From Desulfococcaceae bacterium HSG9 (GTDB lineage: Bacteria > Desulfobacterota > Desulfobacteria > Desulfobacterales > JAUCGF01), in NCBI GenBank assembly GCA_030378005.1, contig JAUCGF010000079.1:29454-93453 (forward strand): 64,000 nt of DNA. Reading direction: 5' to 3'. A model generated the notes under the pieces. The model did not search any database and had not been told where the DNA came from. It saw only the letters and a list, made by a program, of their open reading frames with translations. The position numbers and the translations under genes were made by a program. Below, one piece after another: positions 41,997 through 52,880 of the stretch. How positions within the stretch are numbered: the stretch's first letter is position 1; every line of letters starts with the position of its first letter.

Positions 41997-42696
41997 GCTA
42001 AACAAGGTACAAACATTTTATGGTAACATTCAGGCGCTTAAAGATGTCAGCATCGAAATTTCGCAAGGTGAAATTATAACCTTGATAGGAGCTAACGGAG
42101 CTGGCAAAAGTACGACCTTGATGTCGATTTCAGGTCTCGCTCCTCCTCGTTATGGTGAAATCATATTCGAAGGCCAGAAGATTCACAACACCGCGCCTGA
42201 TAAAATTGTCGCTTTGGGTATTTGTCAAGTGCCTGAAGGCCGGCGGATATTTCCCTATTTGACCGTTTCCGAAAATTTAGATATGGGGGCTTTCTTAAGA
42301 ACTGATAAAGATGAGATGAAAAATGATATTGAATATATTTATGAACTTTTCCCGCTTTTAGCGGAACGCCGCAATCAGGCCGGAGGAACTTTAAGCGGCG
42401 GTGAACAGCAAATGCTGGCTATATCCAGGGCGCTTATGTCCAAACCGCGTTTATTATTGTTAGACGAGCCTTCACTTGGCCTGGCTCCCATCATCATCAG
42501 ACAAATATTTGAAATTATAAAAAAAATAAACAAGGAAAATAATACAACGATATTCTTAGTTGAACAAAACGCTAATTTGGCGCTTAAAGTGGCGCACCGG
42601 GGGTATGTAATGGAAAACGGCCGTATTATGTTGACAGATTCAGCTTCGAATTTGTTGGCTGACGATAAGGTGCGTGAAGCTTATCTGGGGTTGTAA
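41986..42696 (+). CDS. livF: branched-chain amino acid ABC transporter ATP-binding protein LivF
   Basis: 236-residue ATPase with Walker A GANGAGKSTT, VPEGRRIFPYLTVSENLDMG, signature LSGGEQQMLAISRALM, Walker B LLLLDEPSLGLAP and switch FLVEQNANLAL. Last gene of the liv operon; start lies inside the livG end. Confidence 0.94.
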   Translation: MMLKLNKVQTFYGNIQALKDVSIEISQGEIITLIGANGAGKSTTLMSISGLAPPRYGEIIFEGQKIHNTAPDKIVALGICQVPEGRRIFPYLTVSENLDMGAFLRTDKDEMKNDIEYIYELFPLLAERRNQAGGTLSGGEQQMLAISRALMSKPRLLLLDEPSLGLAPIIIRQIFEIIKKINKENNTTIFLVEQNANLALKVAHRGYVMENGRIMLTDSASNLLADDKVREAYLGL

Positions 42697-42849
42697 GCAT
42701 ATAACGTGCAACAACTATAAACACCATCATTGCTCTCGTGTAGCTTTAATCCGATTGCCCTCACTCCAACTACCCAACCTTCCTTAAAAAATAGATTCTT
42801 TTAGCTGATAAGTTCGGCCAATCTTTGGCTTTAAAAGGAATATCAAAGC

Positions 42850-44013
42850 ATGCACAAAGTTCTGATTGTCGAAGATAACGCTGCTTTAATTAAATTTATC
42901 TCCATCAGGCTCTTAGAATATAAAGATGAATTCGAGATTATCACGGCGTCTAATGGGCTGGAGGCTATCAATGTGTTAAAAAAAACATCAATAGCTTTGG
43001 TAGTGACCGATTTGAAAATGCCCAAAATGGATGGTCTCGCATTGCTGGCATTTATAAATCGTAACTTTTCTAAGGTGCCATGTATTGTTTTAACAGCCCA
43101 TGGAACACCTGAGATAAAGCAACGCATTCGTAAGAATATTTTGGGGTATATTGAAAAACCGATTAAAGCCAATGATCTGGGAGAAACTATAAGAAAAGCC
43201 TTAAATATTAAGGTTCGTAATGATTTCATACGCGTAATGTCGGTCGCTAACTATTTGCAAATAATTGAAATCGAACAAAAAACATGTTTTCTTGAGATCA
43301 AATCCGGAGATGATCCAAAAGGCCTTTTGTATTTTGAGAAAGGGGTATTATATGGTGCCGCTATAGGTAAACTCAGGGGGTTAGATGCCGCTTTGAAAAT
43401 AATTTTATTCGAAAGTTCTAAAATTTATTTCAAAAAACTTCCGATAAAAAAAGTCAAACAACGTATTCATACGAATCTGTCAGATTTGTTATTGCAAGCT
43501 ATACGCCTTAATAAGAAGTCTGCGCCTTCTCAAATAGCCATGAATCAGGGTGATAGTGACAAACCGCTCATAACTGATAAAAAAGACCACAAAGAAAAAA
43601 AACTGAATATCACGCCTCAAACTATTCCGGACGCCAAAACCCATAACACAAGTATTTTTTATTTATACTTAAATGAATTAAAAAAAATCAAAGGGTACAA
43701 GGCCTCCGGAATAATGAATGCCAAAGGTGAGATTGAGGCTAGCGACACATCAGATAAACATTTTGTGCTTGCTGAAATGGGCACCATTTTTCACTCTGTT
43801 TTCCGGTTAGTAAAAAATATCAACCATAAAATCTGTGCAGGTAGTACCAAAGAGCTGTATTGTAACGCATCCGAAGGGATGATTCTCGTCGCCTTTACGC
43901 CTTCTGATTTTTATACGTCTGTTTACGCATTTGCAATTTTTGAATCTGGAAGCAATCGAACCTTAATCAAACTGACGCTGGATAAGATAATTTATAAAAT
44001 GATTAATCAATAA
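42850..44013 (+). CDS. response regulator with DUF4388 and roadblock-like output (copy 1)
   Basis: 387-residue regulator. Receiver domain (1-120): VLIVEDNAALIKF, phosphoacceptor in LVVTDLKMPKMDGL, Lys in GYIEKPIK. A DUF4388-type domain follows (about 130-215: SVANYLQIIEIEQKTCFLEI, GLLYFEKGVLYGA). After a charged linker, the C-terminal part (about 275-387) looks like a roadblock/LC7 fold (IKGYKASGIMNAKGEIEASD). DUF4388 and roadblock modules are associated with gliding and GTPase signalling in Myxococcota and Desulfobacterota. A paralogue follows directly. Confidence 0.82.
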   Translation: MHKVLIVEDNAALIKFISIRLLEYKDEFEIITASNGLEAINVLKKTSIALVVTDLKMPKMDGLALLAFINRNFSKVPCIVLTAHGTPEIKQRIRKNILGYIEKPIKANDLGETIRKALNIKVRNDFIRVMSVANYLQIIEIEQKTCFLEIKSGDDPKGLLYFEKGVLYGAAIGKLRGLDAALKIILFESSKIYFKKLPIKKVKQRIHTNLSDLLLQAIRLNKKSAPSQIAMNQGDSDKPLITDKKDHKEKKLNITPQTIPDAKTHNTSIFYLYLNELKKIKGYKASGIMNAKGEIEASDTSDKHFVLAEMGTIFHSVFRLVKNINHKICAGSTKELYCNASEGMILVAFTPSDFYTSVYAFAIFESGSNRTLIKLTLDKIIYKMINQ

Positions 44014-44059
44014 ATATGATCCTGAAATATTAAGAAAAGAACAGGGAATAAAAATAGAA

Positions 44060-45229
44060 ATGGACAAAGTCCTCATCGTAGATGATAATCAGGTGTTAAT
44101 AAAACTGATTACGACGAAATTAAAAAAATATAAAGATCGTTTTGATGTGATTACAGCCGGAGATGGCGAAGAAGCTATACATACCCTCAATAATCATACT
44201 ATTTCTTTACTCGTGACAGATCTTAATATGCCTAAAGTCGATGGTATGCAGCTCTTAATCTATAAAAACCGTAATTTTCCACAGCTTCCTTGTATCATTA
44301 TGACGGCTCATAGCACCCAAAAAATCAAGAACCGTTTACAGCACGAGGTTGTAAGCTACATCGAAAAAAAAGAGAGCCACTACATTGATGAGTTGGTGCA
44401 AGCTATTTTTAACGCCCTTGATGAAGATGTTCCATTAGGGACACTGCGCGGAATTTCAATTGCAAGTTTTTTACAAATGATCGAAATGGAGCAAAAAACA
44501 TGTCATTTCGAAGTCTATTCTCCGAAAAAACCGAAAGGGGTTTTTTATTTTGAAGAAGGCGTTTTATATGATGCGGTCTATGGCTCTGATAGGGGCGTCG
44601 ATGCTGCGCTAAAAATGATTCAACTGGATAGTTTGAAAATCAATTTCCGCAAACATCCCAGTAAGAATTATAAACGCCGTATAAACACCGACCTCATCGG
44701 CTTAATTATGGAAGCGATGCGTCTGAAAGATGAATCTTCCGAGCAGATGGATGATGGCAGCCGGATAAAAAAGGATGAAGATACATCTGAGATTGAAATA
44801 CCCGTTGAAGAAGCTAGCTCTGATCGATCTTATTTTTATGATTTTCGTGAATATATCGTTGACACATTTTTTGACGAAATAAAGGTACTCAAGGGGTACC
44901 GGGCAGTAGGGATAATCGCCTATGACGGAGAAGTTCTGGCCAGCAATGTGGTTGATAATCTGATTGATTTTAACAATTTGGATATCGTATTCAATGACTT
45001 TTTGATTGCATTGGATGGCATTAGTCAAAGAACCGGTTTAAGCCAGATGGAAGAATCATTTTATATAACTGATTCTGGAATGCTGATAATTGTTTCTATG
45101 AAATCGCCATCTGATGAACTGATTTATATTGTTTCCATTTTCGATGAGAGTGGCAACAAGGGGATGGTAAGACTGGCTCTCAAAAAAATTGCCAATCTGA
45201 TTAGAAAAATTCAAAATGAAACAAAATGA
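44060..45229 (+). CDS. response regulator with DUF4388 and roadblock-like output (copy 2)
   Basis: 389-residue paralogue of the preceding gene with the same order: receiver (VLIVDDNQVLIKL, LVTDLNMPKVDGM, SYIEKKES), DUF4388 (SIASFLQMIEMEQKTCHFEV, GVFYFEEGVLYDAVYGSDRG) and roadblock-like end (KVLKGYRAVGIIAYDGEVLA). The receiver lysine is kept, but the following proline is replaced by Lys, so phosphorylation signalling could be altered. Tandem duplication, now clearly diverged. Confidence 0.82.
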   Translation: MDKVLIVDDNQVLIKLITTKLKKYKDRFDVITAGDGEEAIHTLNNHTISLLVTDLNMPKVDGMQLLIYKNRNFPQLPCIIMTAHSTQKIKNRLQHEVVSYIEKKESHYIDELVQAIFNALDEDVPLGTLRGISIASFLQMIEMEQKTCHFEVYSPKKPKGVFYFEEGVLYDAVYGSDRGVDAALKMIQLDSLKINFRKHPSKNYKRRINTDLIGLIMEAMRLKDESSEQMDDGSRIKKDEDTSEIEIPVEEASSDRSYFYDFREYIVDTFFDEIKVLKGYRAVGIIAYDGEVLASNVVDNLIDFNNLDIVFNDFLIALDGISQRTGLSQMEESFYITDSGMLIIVSMKSPSDELIYIVSIFDESGNKGMVRLALKKIANLIRKIQNETK

Positions 45230-45268
45230 AGTCAGATTACCAGTGATAGTCTGTTCGCTCTGTCGATT

Positions 45269-47251
45269 TTAACTCAATCTAACACGAGGGGGAACGCGGT
45301 CTGACCAATCATCATGGTACGATGCTTCTAAAACAAGATTGAATACAGTTTCTAACAGATGATCTACCTGTAACTTGGGGTGCTCTTGCTTTAAGGCGGA
45401 TACAGCTTGAGTGTATAGCCGCATAAGTGACTTGGCGCGTTCCAAATCTTGCAAAAATTTAATGATACCGGTTTTCAGTTCAGGTTTTGTTGCCGGTACA
45501 TTAACGCCTGTTTCCCAGTTATGAAGAAGTTTCCGAATTTTTTTTGGCGAGGCTTTAATTAATTCCTGGCGAGTTTTAGAATTTTTAAAAATTTTTTGGG
45601 AAGATATACGCATTGCAATTGTTTCGGCCAGACGGGTTTTTTCTATATCTGGATTCAAAGCCAGCATTGGGTTTCCATCGGCAGGCATCTCAACGATTAT
45701 ATTTTTAAAATACTTAGCGTTCATCCGGGTTTTCAGATTATATTCATTTACAGCACTGTGCCAAAAGACCCAACTGCTGTTTTTATAAAGGTTTGCCAGC
45801 CCAGTATTATCAGAACCGAGTCTTTGACTAAGCATCATAATTTCAGCTAACAGTTTGCCTGTATCGGCAAACAAAACATCTCCGGTTACAACATTGTAAA
45901 TAATGCCTATTATTGCATACCAATCCTGTAAATATAGTACACGAGTTAAATCTCCGAAAATGGATTGCAGCACCTCATTGGAAAACAGATGCGAGGGCGT
46001 TGCGTAAGAAGGCGTTCCTGCAAGCAATGGCTGCACGATCTGGCTGTCATTCGATGTGTTATAGCAAATGGATGTTTCAAAATCGATCAGTCCTAAAGAG
46101 TATTTTTCGGGAGACGCCAAGAGTGTGGTAGGCATTTCCGGATCAGCAACAACGAACATATTATCGGGTTTCAAATCCCTGATGGCAACCTGTCGCTTGG
46201 TTAGTTTACCCATGATGTCGAGCGTATTTTCAATAATGCCTTTAAATTTGGTATTATGTTGCGCAAAATTTTTTTGAGTAACATATTGTGTAATCATTTT
46301 ACGATAATTGTGCATATCGGTTTTAAACTTTTTTAAAAATCTGGTCTGAAAAAGGTTTAGATCATCAATAAACCCGGATGGCATATCATCTGATTCAAGT
46401 TTGATTTTATTAAGGGTGAGATACACAGTCAGCCATTCTTTTATTTTAAAGGCAGGCACTGCGGTAGTCAGGTCATGTTTTTTAAGTAAAGAGGCCATCA
46501 TTTGTTCAAAAGTAGTGCAAACCGTATTGATTTTTGAAAAAATTGTATTATGATGAACGCCGTATAAATTTTCGAAAATTTCTATATCCCATAATGCGTC
46601 AATATTACGCTTTATTTCAGATTGCATTTCCGCTTCAGCGTTATGTAATTTGGAAATAACCTGATCAAAGAAGGAATACTTGGATAAACTCATAAAAATG
46701 ACAAACGTTTTTCCAATTTTCAAATTGTTCTGCAATCCCGGTTTTTCTTTTAACAAGGCAATATATTTATTTTCAAGTTCCGATAACGAGAGCCTCTCTT
46801 TATCTTGGAAAAACGGAATTTTTTTCAGAATAACAGCTATACTCGGTGTAACGCAGTTTACCAAACCGCTCAATTGTTCAGCCACCTGTCTCTCGGCACT
46901 GATATTTTCAATATATTCTTCAAATTCGGTAATTGGCTGCGGAGGCACTTTTACAACTAAAATATCATCATAAATAACTTTGAAACAGATACTTTTATTG
47001 GCGATATTATCTCCCAATTTTCCGATGCTCATCCGCCGTGAGGACAGTTTGCCTTTGTGTTTAACATTCAGGATATACGTTTTATCCTTTCCATAATCAT
47101 GCGTGGAAGGTTCGGATAGCACAGCTTCGCCAATATCTAAATCACTTGCGCCGATCTGCAATTTATATAAATTTATAAAAAATTTTATAATATAATCGTC
47201 AAGTGTAACACTTTGATCTTTTTCAGAAATTACAGTTTGCAATTTTAACAC
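45269..47251 (-). CDS. eukaryotic-like Ser/Thr protein kinase with a long inter-lobe insert
   Basis: 660-residue soluble protein. Kinase landmarks: ATP lysine in LVVKVPP (Lys101), catalytic loop AIRDLKPDN (358-364, the HRD His replaced by Ile), metal loop IDFE (DFG replaced by DFE, 390-392), activation segment LLAGTPSYATPSHL and the following helix with DWYAIIGIIYNVVTGD. About 250 residues separate Lys101 from the catalytic loop, far more than in standard kinases. No extracellular sensor or membrane helix. It is convergent with the DUF4388 regulators and near an FHA protein, a natural phosphothreonine reader. Confidence 0.75.
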   Translation of the reverse strand: MLKLQTVISEKDQSVTLDDYIIKFFINLYKLQIGASDLDIGEAVLSEPSTHDYGKDKTYILNVKHKGKLSSRRMSIGKLGDNIANKSICFKVIYDDILVVKVPPQPITEFEEYIENISAERQVAEQLSGLVNCVTPSIAVILKKIPFFQDKERLSLSELENKYIALLKEKPGLQNNLKIGKTFVIFMSLSKYSFFDQVISKLHNAEAEMQSEIKRNIDALWDIEIFENLYGVHHNTIFSKINTVCTTFEQMMASLLKKHDLTTAVPAFKIKEWLTVYLTLNKIKLESDDMPSGFIDDLNLFQTRFLKKFKTDMHNYRKMITQYVTQKNFAQHNTKFKGIIENTLDIMGKLTKRQVAIRDLKPDNMFVVADPEMPTTLLASPEKYSLGLIDFETSICYNTSNDSQIVQPLLAGTPSYATPSHLFSNEVLQSIFGDLTRVLYLQDWYAIIGIIYNVVTGDVLFADTGKLLAEIMMLSQRLGSDNTGLANLYKNSSWVFWHSAVNEYNLKTRMNAKYFKNIIVEMPADGNPMLALNPDIEKTRLAETIAMRISSQKIFKNSKTRQELIKASPKKIRKLLHNWETGVNVPATKPELKTGIIKFLQDLERAKSLMRLYTQAVSALKQEHPKLQVDHLLETVFNLVLEASYHDDWSDRVPPRVRLS

Positions 47252-47929
47252 ACCATAACTATAACAATTATTGATTATTAAATGATCTGTTTTGCTAAAA
47301 AGCCATGAATTTGAAACCGGGCATCCCTCATTTTGGCTAAAAAGTAGTTTACACTTTTTTCAAGGAGCGCTGAAATCATTTTTCGTGCTGAAGCATTGGC
47401 AAAATACCACGAAAAATTTTAACTTGTATAAAAGAATCATAGTCATTTATGATAACTAAAGTGTTGACTAGTAAATGAAGGGTGCTGAAAACCGAATATA
47501 TTTTCTAAAGATAACATAAAAGTATATTGGTGTATAGATATTTTTTATGCTTCAGCACTAAAAGTAGGCATGGTATGCTAATTTAATGAAAAACTATCTC
47601 TGAAAATCAAACAGGATCATCAGCCACTTTGATATTTTTTCTTCTATCCGTTAAACTTGATGGTTCCGAAAGTAACATACTAAATTTATTGTTAATCAAA
47701 ATTCATACCAAACTTTCATGTAATTGCTCTGTGAGAAAAGGTTGATGTTTTGTTTTGTTTATGCAATCTTTATATTATCAATGCTTCTGATAAATTTTTT
47801 AATATAAGATTTAGCAGTTGTAATAAATTCCGTTACTTTTTTAATTTTAAAACTATCTGAAGTATTGTATTATAAGGTAATATTTTTATTATTCAGATTT
47901 AATATTGAAACATTATAAGGAAATCAGTT
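47252..47929. other. long AT-rich intergenic region between divergent kinase and FHA genes
   Basis: About 680 bases with frequent stops in all frames; no gene, tRNA or strong inverted repeat recognised. It must hold the promoters for both neighbours. Confidence 0.4.
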
Positions 47930-48643
47930 ATGCCTGTTATCAGCTTAAAAACCGATGATAATAAAATTCGTCGGTATAAACTTAAACAAGGAAAGTCACT
48001 ACAAATAGGCCGAATTGATGACAATGATATTATCATTGAAAATCCGTCCGTTTCCGGGCATCACGCTACTATCGAATCAGATGGTGAAGCGTTTTTCCTA
48101 GCGGATAATCAAAGTAGTAACGGCTCGTTTGTTAATAATCAATTGGTTATTTATCGAAGACTGGATCATAAAGATATCATTACAATCGGAAATCAACCTA
48201 TGATTTTCGCCTATCTTGATGAAGAAACTCCACCTGTTGCATCGGATGAAGATGAAGGCTTGAAAACCATTGCAATTGACACATCTAAACACCGCTCTCT
48301 TTTAGCTAAAGGCGTTTCTAATATTGTATCCCAAAAGAGTGAAAAAAAATTGGTGGGTATTTTGACATCTGTTGAGGATAGCAAAGATGAGTTTGAACTT
48401 AATAATAAAATTACTAAAATAGGAAAAAGCCCCACATCAGATATTGTTGTGCGTGGTTTTCTAGTTGGTAAAACGGCGGCCATAATAGTTAAAAAAGAGC
48501 AAGGTTATTATTTAAGTCATGTCAAGGGTCGCGCCAAACCCAAAATTTATTCACAGACGGTCACTTCGGAAGTGTTGCTTAAAGAATATGATCTTATCGA
48601 AATCGGATCAGCTAAACTGCAATTTATTTTTAAAATGCGCTAA
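47930..48643 (+). CDS. FHA-domain protein
   Basis: 237-residue protein with an N-terminal FHA phosphothreonine-binding domain: LQIGRIDDNDIIIENPSVSG followed by HHATIE, and DNQSSNGSFVNNQLV with the conserved SxxH and NG residues. The second half (about 145-237: TKIGKSPTSDIVVRGFLVG, LKEYDLIEIGSAKLQF) looks like a second, degenerate FHA fold lacking the SxxH signature. Probably reads phosphorylation by the nearby Ser/Thr kinase. Confidence 0.86.
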   Translation: MPVISLKTDDNKIRRYKLKQGKSLQIGRIDDNDIIIENPSVSGHHATIESDGEAFFLADNQSSNGSFVNNQLVIYRRLDHKDIITIGNQPMIFAYLDEETPPVASDEDEGLKTIAIDTSKHRSLLAKGVSNIVSQKSEKKLVGILTSVEDSKDEFELNNKITKIGKSPTSDIVVRGFLVGKTAAIIVKKEQGYYLSHVKGRAKPKIYSQTVTSEVLLKEYDLIEIGSAKLQFIFKMR

Positions 48644-48920
48644 ATTATGAACCAATCAACCATAAATTTTCGTAAATGGAACAAATTTGAACCTTACGCT
48701 TTAAACTATGCACTTCCAATACCGTCCGGCATGGATATTGCATGTTACACTATTTAATTGAAAACCACTGACATTGTTTGGTATGGATACTCCGTGTTCT
48801 GATAATTATCTTCAATTTCAATCTGAAACTTGCATTTTGAATTTTAAAGGATTGCAGTCTTTATACCCAATAATCGTACAGAATGCTATTATGATACACT
48901 TCAGGGATTAAACGATTAAG

Positions 48921-51608
48921 GTGACACGCATTACGCCCCCCAATTATATACGGTTTCAGTTAAAGAAACAGCTATTTTTGCTAGCTATCCCGATAGTTGT
49001 TTGTATAATGCTATTTTCGATGATCGTTTATCAAGCTATCCGCAATCAAAGCCATTGTGATACAATTTTAAAAAATTTCCTGACAATATCTCTTCAAAAC
49101 ACTAATACTCTGCTTGCAAGAACGATTAACGCCTCTTCGTTAAAGCGTTCTTCCCCCCTCATTATACAAAAAGTGAGAGATAGTTTAATACCGCTCGCAA
49201 ATAATTTTTACTCCCAATACGGCGGTGTTATATTTATGTGTGACTGTGCAAACAAAACGTTTCATAAAATCAATCCTTCTGATACACTGAACAGTGAACT
49301 TTTCAAAAATATAAAGACTCAACTACTTTCAACTCAACGTAACAAACTTTTAGATATTGTTAACAACACATTTGTAAAAATTGATCAATGGCGCATCATC
49401 AAGATTCCGCTTGAAGCGGTGGCATCAGATATTTATTTCATAAACGAACAAAAATCCGTTATAGAAAAAATATTGTTACACGACGGATATCTGTTACCCG
49501 TATTTTGCGTTACAATCAGTTTCATAACATTTTTGTTTATTCTGTTCTTGCACCGGTGGTTCATCCGACCATGCGAAATTTTTCTGACTTATCTGATTGC
49601 TAAAAGCAGAGGTGAAAACTCTGCCCTCGCTCACAAGGCTCCTTCTAATTGGATACCTTGGTTCAATATTATTACACGAATGTCAAAAAGAATGGATGAA
49701 CTCAATGTTGATTTACAGCAAAAGGCACAAGCGTTGAGCGATCAGAAAAATCTGATTAAACGCTTTTCATGGGTGTTTGAACGCAATGAAGAGTTGACCG
49801 CAGAAATACAGGAAAAAAATAGAGACCTTCAAGGGGAAATCGAAGAACGTAAACGCACAGCCGAAGAATTAAGAAAACATCGTGATCATCTTGATGAGAT
49901 GGTGAAAGAACGCACCATCGATCTTTCAGAAAGTAATAAAAAACTCCATGAAGCGATTATCAAAGCGAATAAAATGGCGATGGAAGCCAAAGTTGCCAAT
50001 ATGGCTAAAAGTGAATTTTTGGCTAATATGAGCCATGAAATTCGAACGCCGCTAAATGCCGTGATCGGTTTTACCGATCTTCTGATTGAAACCGATTTAG
50101 ATGCGGACCAGGTTGATTATGCTAGCACAACACGTAAAAGTGCCGCAACTCTGCTTACACTGGTTAATGACATTTTAGATTTTTCAAAAATCGAGGCAGG
50201 TGAACTTGATATAAATGAAGATGCCTTTGACCTTGAAAATACAGCTTATGATGTCTGTGACTTGATATCTCCGAATATTGAATCTGAACAAGTTGAAATT
50301 CTTTGTCAAATTGACGCAAATATTGTCCCATCGGTTATCGGTGATCATAAACTTTATCGTCAGGTTCTGACTAATCTATTGGGGAATGCCGCTAAATTCA
50401 CAAAGGAAGGCCAAATTTTGCTGGCTTTGCACCTCGAAGATCAAACTGATAAGCGAATAAAAATACATGCCATAGTACAAGATACCGGAATTGGCATCCC
50501 TGAAAATCAAATTAACAATATTTTTACACTTTTTCAGCAAGGAGACTCCTCAACAACCAAAAAATACGGCGGTACCGGATTAGGGCTACCGATAAGCAAA
50601 CAAATCGCAAATTTAATGGATGGAGATATCTGGGCTGAAAGTGAAGTCAGTAAAGGAAGCTGTTTTCATTTTACCGTCTGGCTTGGAAAACCATCCGCTA
50701 CATGTGTTAAACATAATTTATCTGAATCTTTGGCATCCAAAAAAGTGTTGGTAATTGATGACTGTCAATCTAATTTAGATATTATCAAAAATATTTTGGT
50801 ATCCGCCAAAATGGATGTTACTGTTGCTGACGATGGCCGAGACGTGACAACTCTTATGCAAAAAGCACAATCATCGGGACAGCCCTTTGACATGGGAATC
50901 ATTGATATTCAGATGCCAGGAATGAGCGGATATGATGTTGCGCAACTGATTCGTGAGCCTCGTTATCAATTTCCCGAAATCCCTTTGATAGCTATATCTT
51001 TCTTAACCGAGCGTCATCATCTTCATAATTCTGAAGAAGCCGTTTTCTATGGCTTTTTAAACAAACCTGTTCGAAAACACGCGCTTCTTAAAATGTTGGA
51101 ACAGATTGTCAAAGAAAAACCGCTAGTTGAGACTAATGACCCAACGGATGATAAGCCAAAGGCCCGCTTGACAAAATCAATACCTCAACCATCCCCATCA
51201 AGGCCATTAGAAAAGAACCCTCAGCCTGATGCACGCATCTTACTAGCCGAAGATAACCCGGTAAATCAAAGGCTCGCTGCGATGATGCTTAAAAAAGCGG
51301 GACATCAGGTGGAAGTTGCCACTAACGGAGAGGAAGCGGTTGCGAAATTTACATCTTCCCCTGAAAGTTTTGATTTAATCTTTATGGATATTCAGATGCC
51401 GGAGATGGATGGTCTGGAGGCGACTAAACTGATAAGAGCCAAAGGATTTAATATTCCGATTGTCGCCTTGACAGCTCACGCTACCAAAGAATTTCAGAAA
51501 GAGTGTTATCTGGTAGGAATGAATGATTATACAACCAAACCTATCAAAAAGAAAATTATCCTGGAAAAACTCCGGCAGTGGGTGTTTAAAAAGGAAAGTG
51601 ATAAATAA
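48921..51608 (+). CDS. hybrid sensor histidine kinase with two receiver domains
   Basis: 895-residue membrane kinase. Helix 1 ([20 protein letters not shown]), a periplasmic region of about 140 residues without a named fold, helix 2 ([16 protein letters not shown]), a coiled coil (about 260-345), phosphoacceptor [19 protein letters not shown], ATPase motifs [26 protein letters not shown], then two receivers. The first ([34 protein letters not shown]) and second ([34 protein letters not shown]) both keep their Asp. Start GTG 48921. Its stop overlaps the namZ start (TAATG). No HPt domain is attached; the stand-alone HPt at 20.4 kb could serve. Confidence 0.9.
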   Translation: MTRITPPNYIRFQLKKQLFLLAIPIVVCIMLFSMIVYQAIRNQSHCDTILKNFLTISLQNTNTLLARTINASSLKRSSPLIIQKVRDSLIPLANNFYSQYGGVIFMCDCANKTFHKINPSDTLNSELFKNIKTQLLSTQRNKLLDIVNNTFVKIDQWRIIKIPLEAVASDIYFINEQKSVIEKILLHDGYLLPVFCVTISFITFLFILFLHRWFIRPCEIFLTYLIAKSRGENSALAHKAPSNWIPWFNIITRMSKRMDELNVDLQQKAQALSDQKNLIKRFSWVFERNEELTAEIQEKNRDLQGEIEERKRTAEELRKHRDHLDEMVKERTIDLSESNKKLHEAIIKANKMAMEAKVANMAKSEFLANMSHEIRTPLNAVIGFTDLLIETDLDADQVDYASTTRKSAATLLTLVNDILDFSKIEAGELDINEDAFDLENTAYDVCDLISPNIESEQVEILCQIDANIVPSVIGDHKLYRQVLTNLLGNAAKFTKEGQILLALHLEDQTDKRIKIHAIVQDTGIGIPENQINNIFTLFQQGDSSTTKKYGGTGLGLPISKQIANLMDGDIWAESEVSKGSCFHFTVWLGKPSATCVKHNLSESLASKKVLVIDDCQSNLDIIKNILVSAKMDVTVADDGRDVTTLMQKAQSSGQPFDMGIIDIQMPGMSGYDVAQLIREPRYQFPEIPLIAISFLTERHHLHNSEEAVFYGFLNKPVRKHALLKMLEQIVKEKPLVETNDPTDDKPKARLTKSIPQPSPSRPLEKNPQPDARILLAEDNPVNQRLAAMMLKKAGHQVEVATNGEEAVAKFTSSPESFDLIFMDIQMPEMDGLEATKLIRAKGFNIPIVALTAHATKEFQKECYLVGMNDYTTKPIKKKIILEKLRQWVFKKESDK

Positions 51609-52780
51609 TGCGCGTACATTCCGGGCTTGAAAATTTTATTACATCACCACCGTCATGGGTGCAAGGCTGTCGATTGGGACTTCTGTGCAATCCGGCCTCC
51701 GTTGACGCTAAACTTCGTCACGTACGGGACCTCATCGCATGTAAATTGCCAGGGCATCTCACAGCCATGTATTCTCCCCAACACGGATTCCATGCGGAAA
51801 AACAGGATAACATGATTGCATCTGACGATATGATAGACCCGGTTTTAAAGATTCCTGTTTTCAGTCTTTACGGAACAACGCGTATCCCAACAAAACGAAT
51901 GTTTGATCCCATTGATATTCTGATCATTGATTTGCAAGATGCAGGAACGCGCGTTTACACCTTTATTTATACGATGGCGTATTGTCTTGAAGCCGCTCAA
52001 AAATACGGCAAGAAAGTCATTGTGCTGGACCGTCCTAATCCTATCAATGGGGCTGTCATTGAAGGCAATTGCCTGGCACCTGAATACGCTTCATTTGTCG
52101 GCCGCTATCCTATCCCCATGCGCCATGGCTTAACCATTGGCGAACTGGCACTTTTATTCAACACTCATTTTAAAATTAATTGCGAACTTGAAGTGGTGGC
52201 ACTTACCGGATGGAATCGGAAGATGTATTTCGCAGACACAGGCCTTCCATGGGTTCCGCCATCACCCAACCTGCCGACGCCATCTTCAGCCATAGTTTAT
52301 CCGGGGCAGGTTATATGGGAGGGTACCAATATTTCGGAAGGACGGGGAACGACCCAGCCATTCGAACTTTGCGGTGCTCCGTTTATTGATACGGAGCTGA
52401 TTCTTTCAACTTTAAGTCAGCATGAAATTCCGGGTGTTTTGTTCAGACCGGTGATGTTTGAACCCACTTCCAATAAATGGAAAGAAAAGCAATGTTGCGG
52501 ATTTCAATTACATATTACAGAACTACCTGTTTTTCAACCGTATATAACTTCACTGAGACTGCTTCAAGCTATTATCAATCATCATCGGGATAATTTTCAG
52601 TGGAAACCACCACCTTATGAATACGAATATCATCGTTTTCCTATAGATTTAATCATTGGAGATAAAAAAATACGCCGTTGTATTGAAAATCTTGACAATC
52701 TTGATGAAATCGTCCAGGCTTGGCAGCCTTCTATGAACGGGTTTAAAGAGATCAGCCGCCAATTTTATCTCTATTCATAA
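51608..52780 (+). CDS. namZ: exo-beta-N-acetylmuramidase NamZ-like (DUF1343)
   Basis: NamZ-type enzymes release terminal MurNAc from peptidoglycan fragments. The 390-residue product shows the family pattern: GLLCNPASVDAKLRHVRDLI, SPQHGFHAEKQDNM, SLYGTTRIPT, DILIIDLQDAGTRVYTFIYT, VLDRPNPINGAVIEGN, PMRHGLTIGELALLFN, WVPPSPNLPT and WEGTNISEGRGTTQPF. No signal peptide is visible, so a cytoplasmic action on recycled muropeptides is likely. Overlaps the hybrid kinase gene by one base. The MurU-AmgK fusion at 56.3 kb would use its product. Confidence 0.9.
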   Translation: MRVHSGLENFITSPPSWVQGCRLGLLCNPASVDAKLRHVRDLIACKLPGHLTAMYSPQHGFHAEKQDNMIASDDMIDPVLKIPVFSLYGTTRIPTKRMFDPIDILIIDLQDAGTRVYTFIYTMAYCLEAAQKYGKKVIVLDRPNPINGAVIEGNCLAPEYASFVGRYPIPMRHGLTIGELALLFNTHFKINCELEVVALTGWNRKMYFADTGLPWVPPSPNLPTPSSAIVYPGQVIWEGTNISEGRGTTQPFELCGAPFIDTELILSTLSQHEIPGVLFRPVMFEPTSNKWKEKQCCGFQLHITELPVFQPYITSLRLLQAIINHHRDNFQWKPPPYEYEYHRFPIDLIIGDKKIRRCIENLDNLDEIVQAWQPSMNGFKEISRQFYLYS

Positions 52781-52784
52781 AAAT

Positions 52785-52815
52785 AAAAGCCCGTCACTAT
52801 ATGTAACGGGCTTTT
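52785..52815 (+). terminator. rho-independent terminator after namZ
   Basis: Perfect 10-base stem AAAAGCCCGT / ACGGGCTTTT around an 11-base loop, five bases after the stop. The T-tract is within the stem end (CTTTT). May act in both directions, also for the convergent small membrane-protein gene. Confidence 0.85.
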
Positions 52816-52880
52816 ACCTAATTAAAATGGTCAAATCAGTAAAACCTGGCAAACTGAATCACTTCGTTTCAAAGTCAAAA

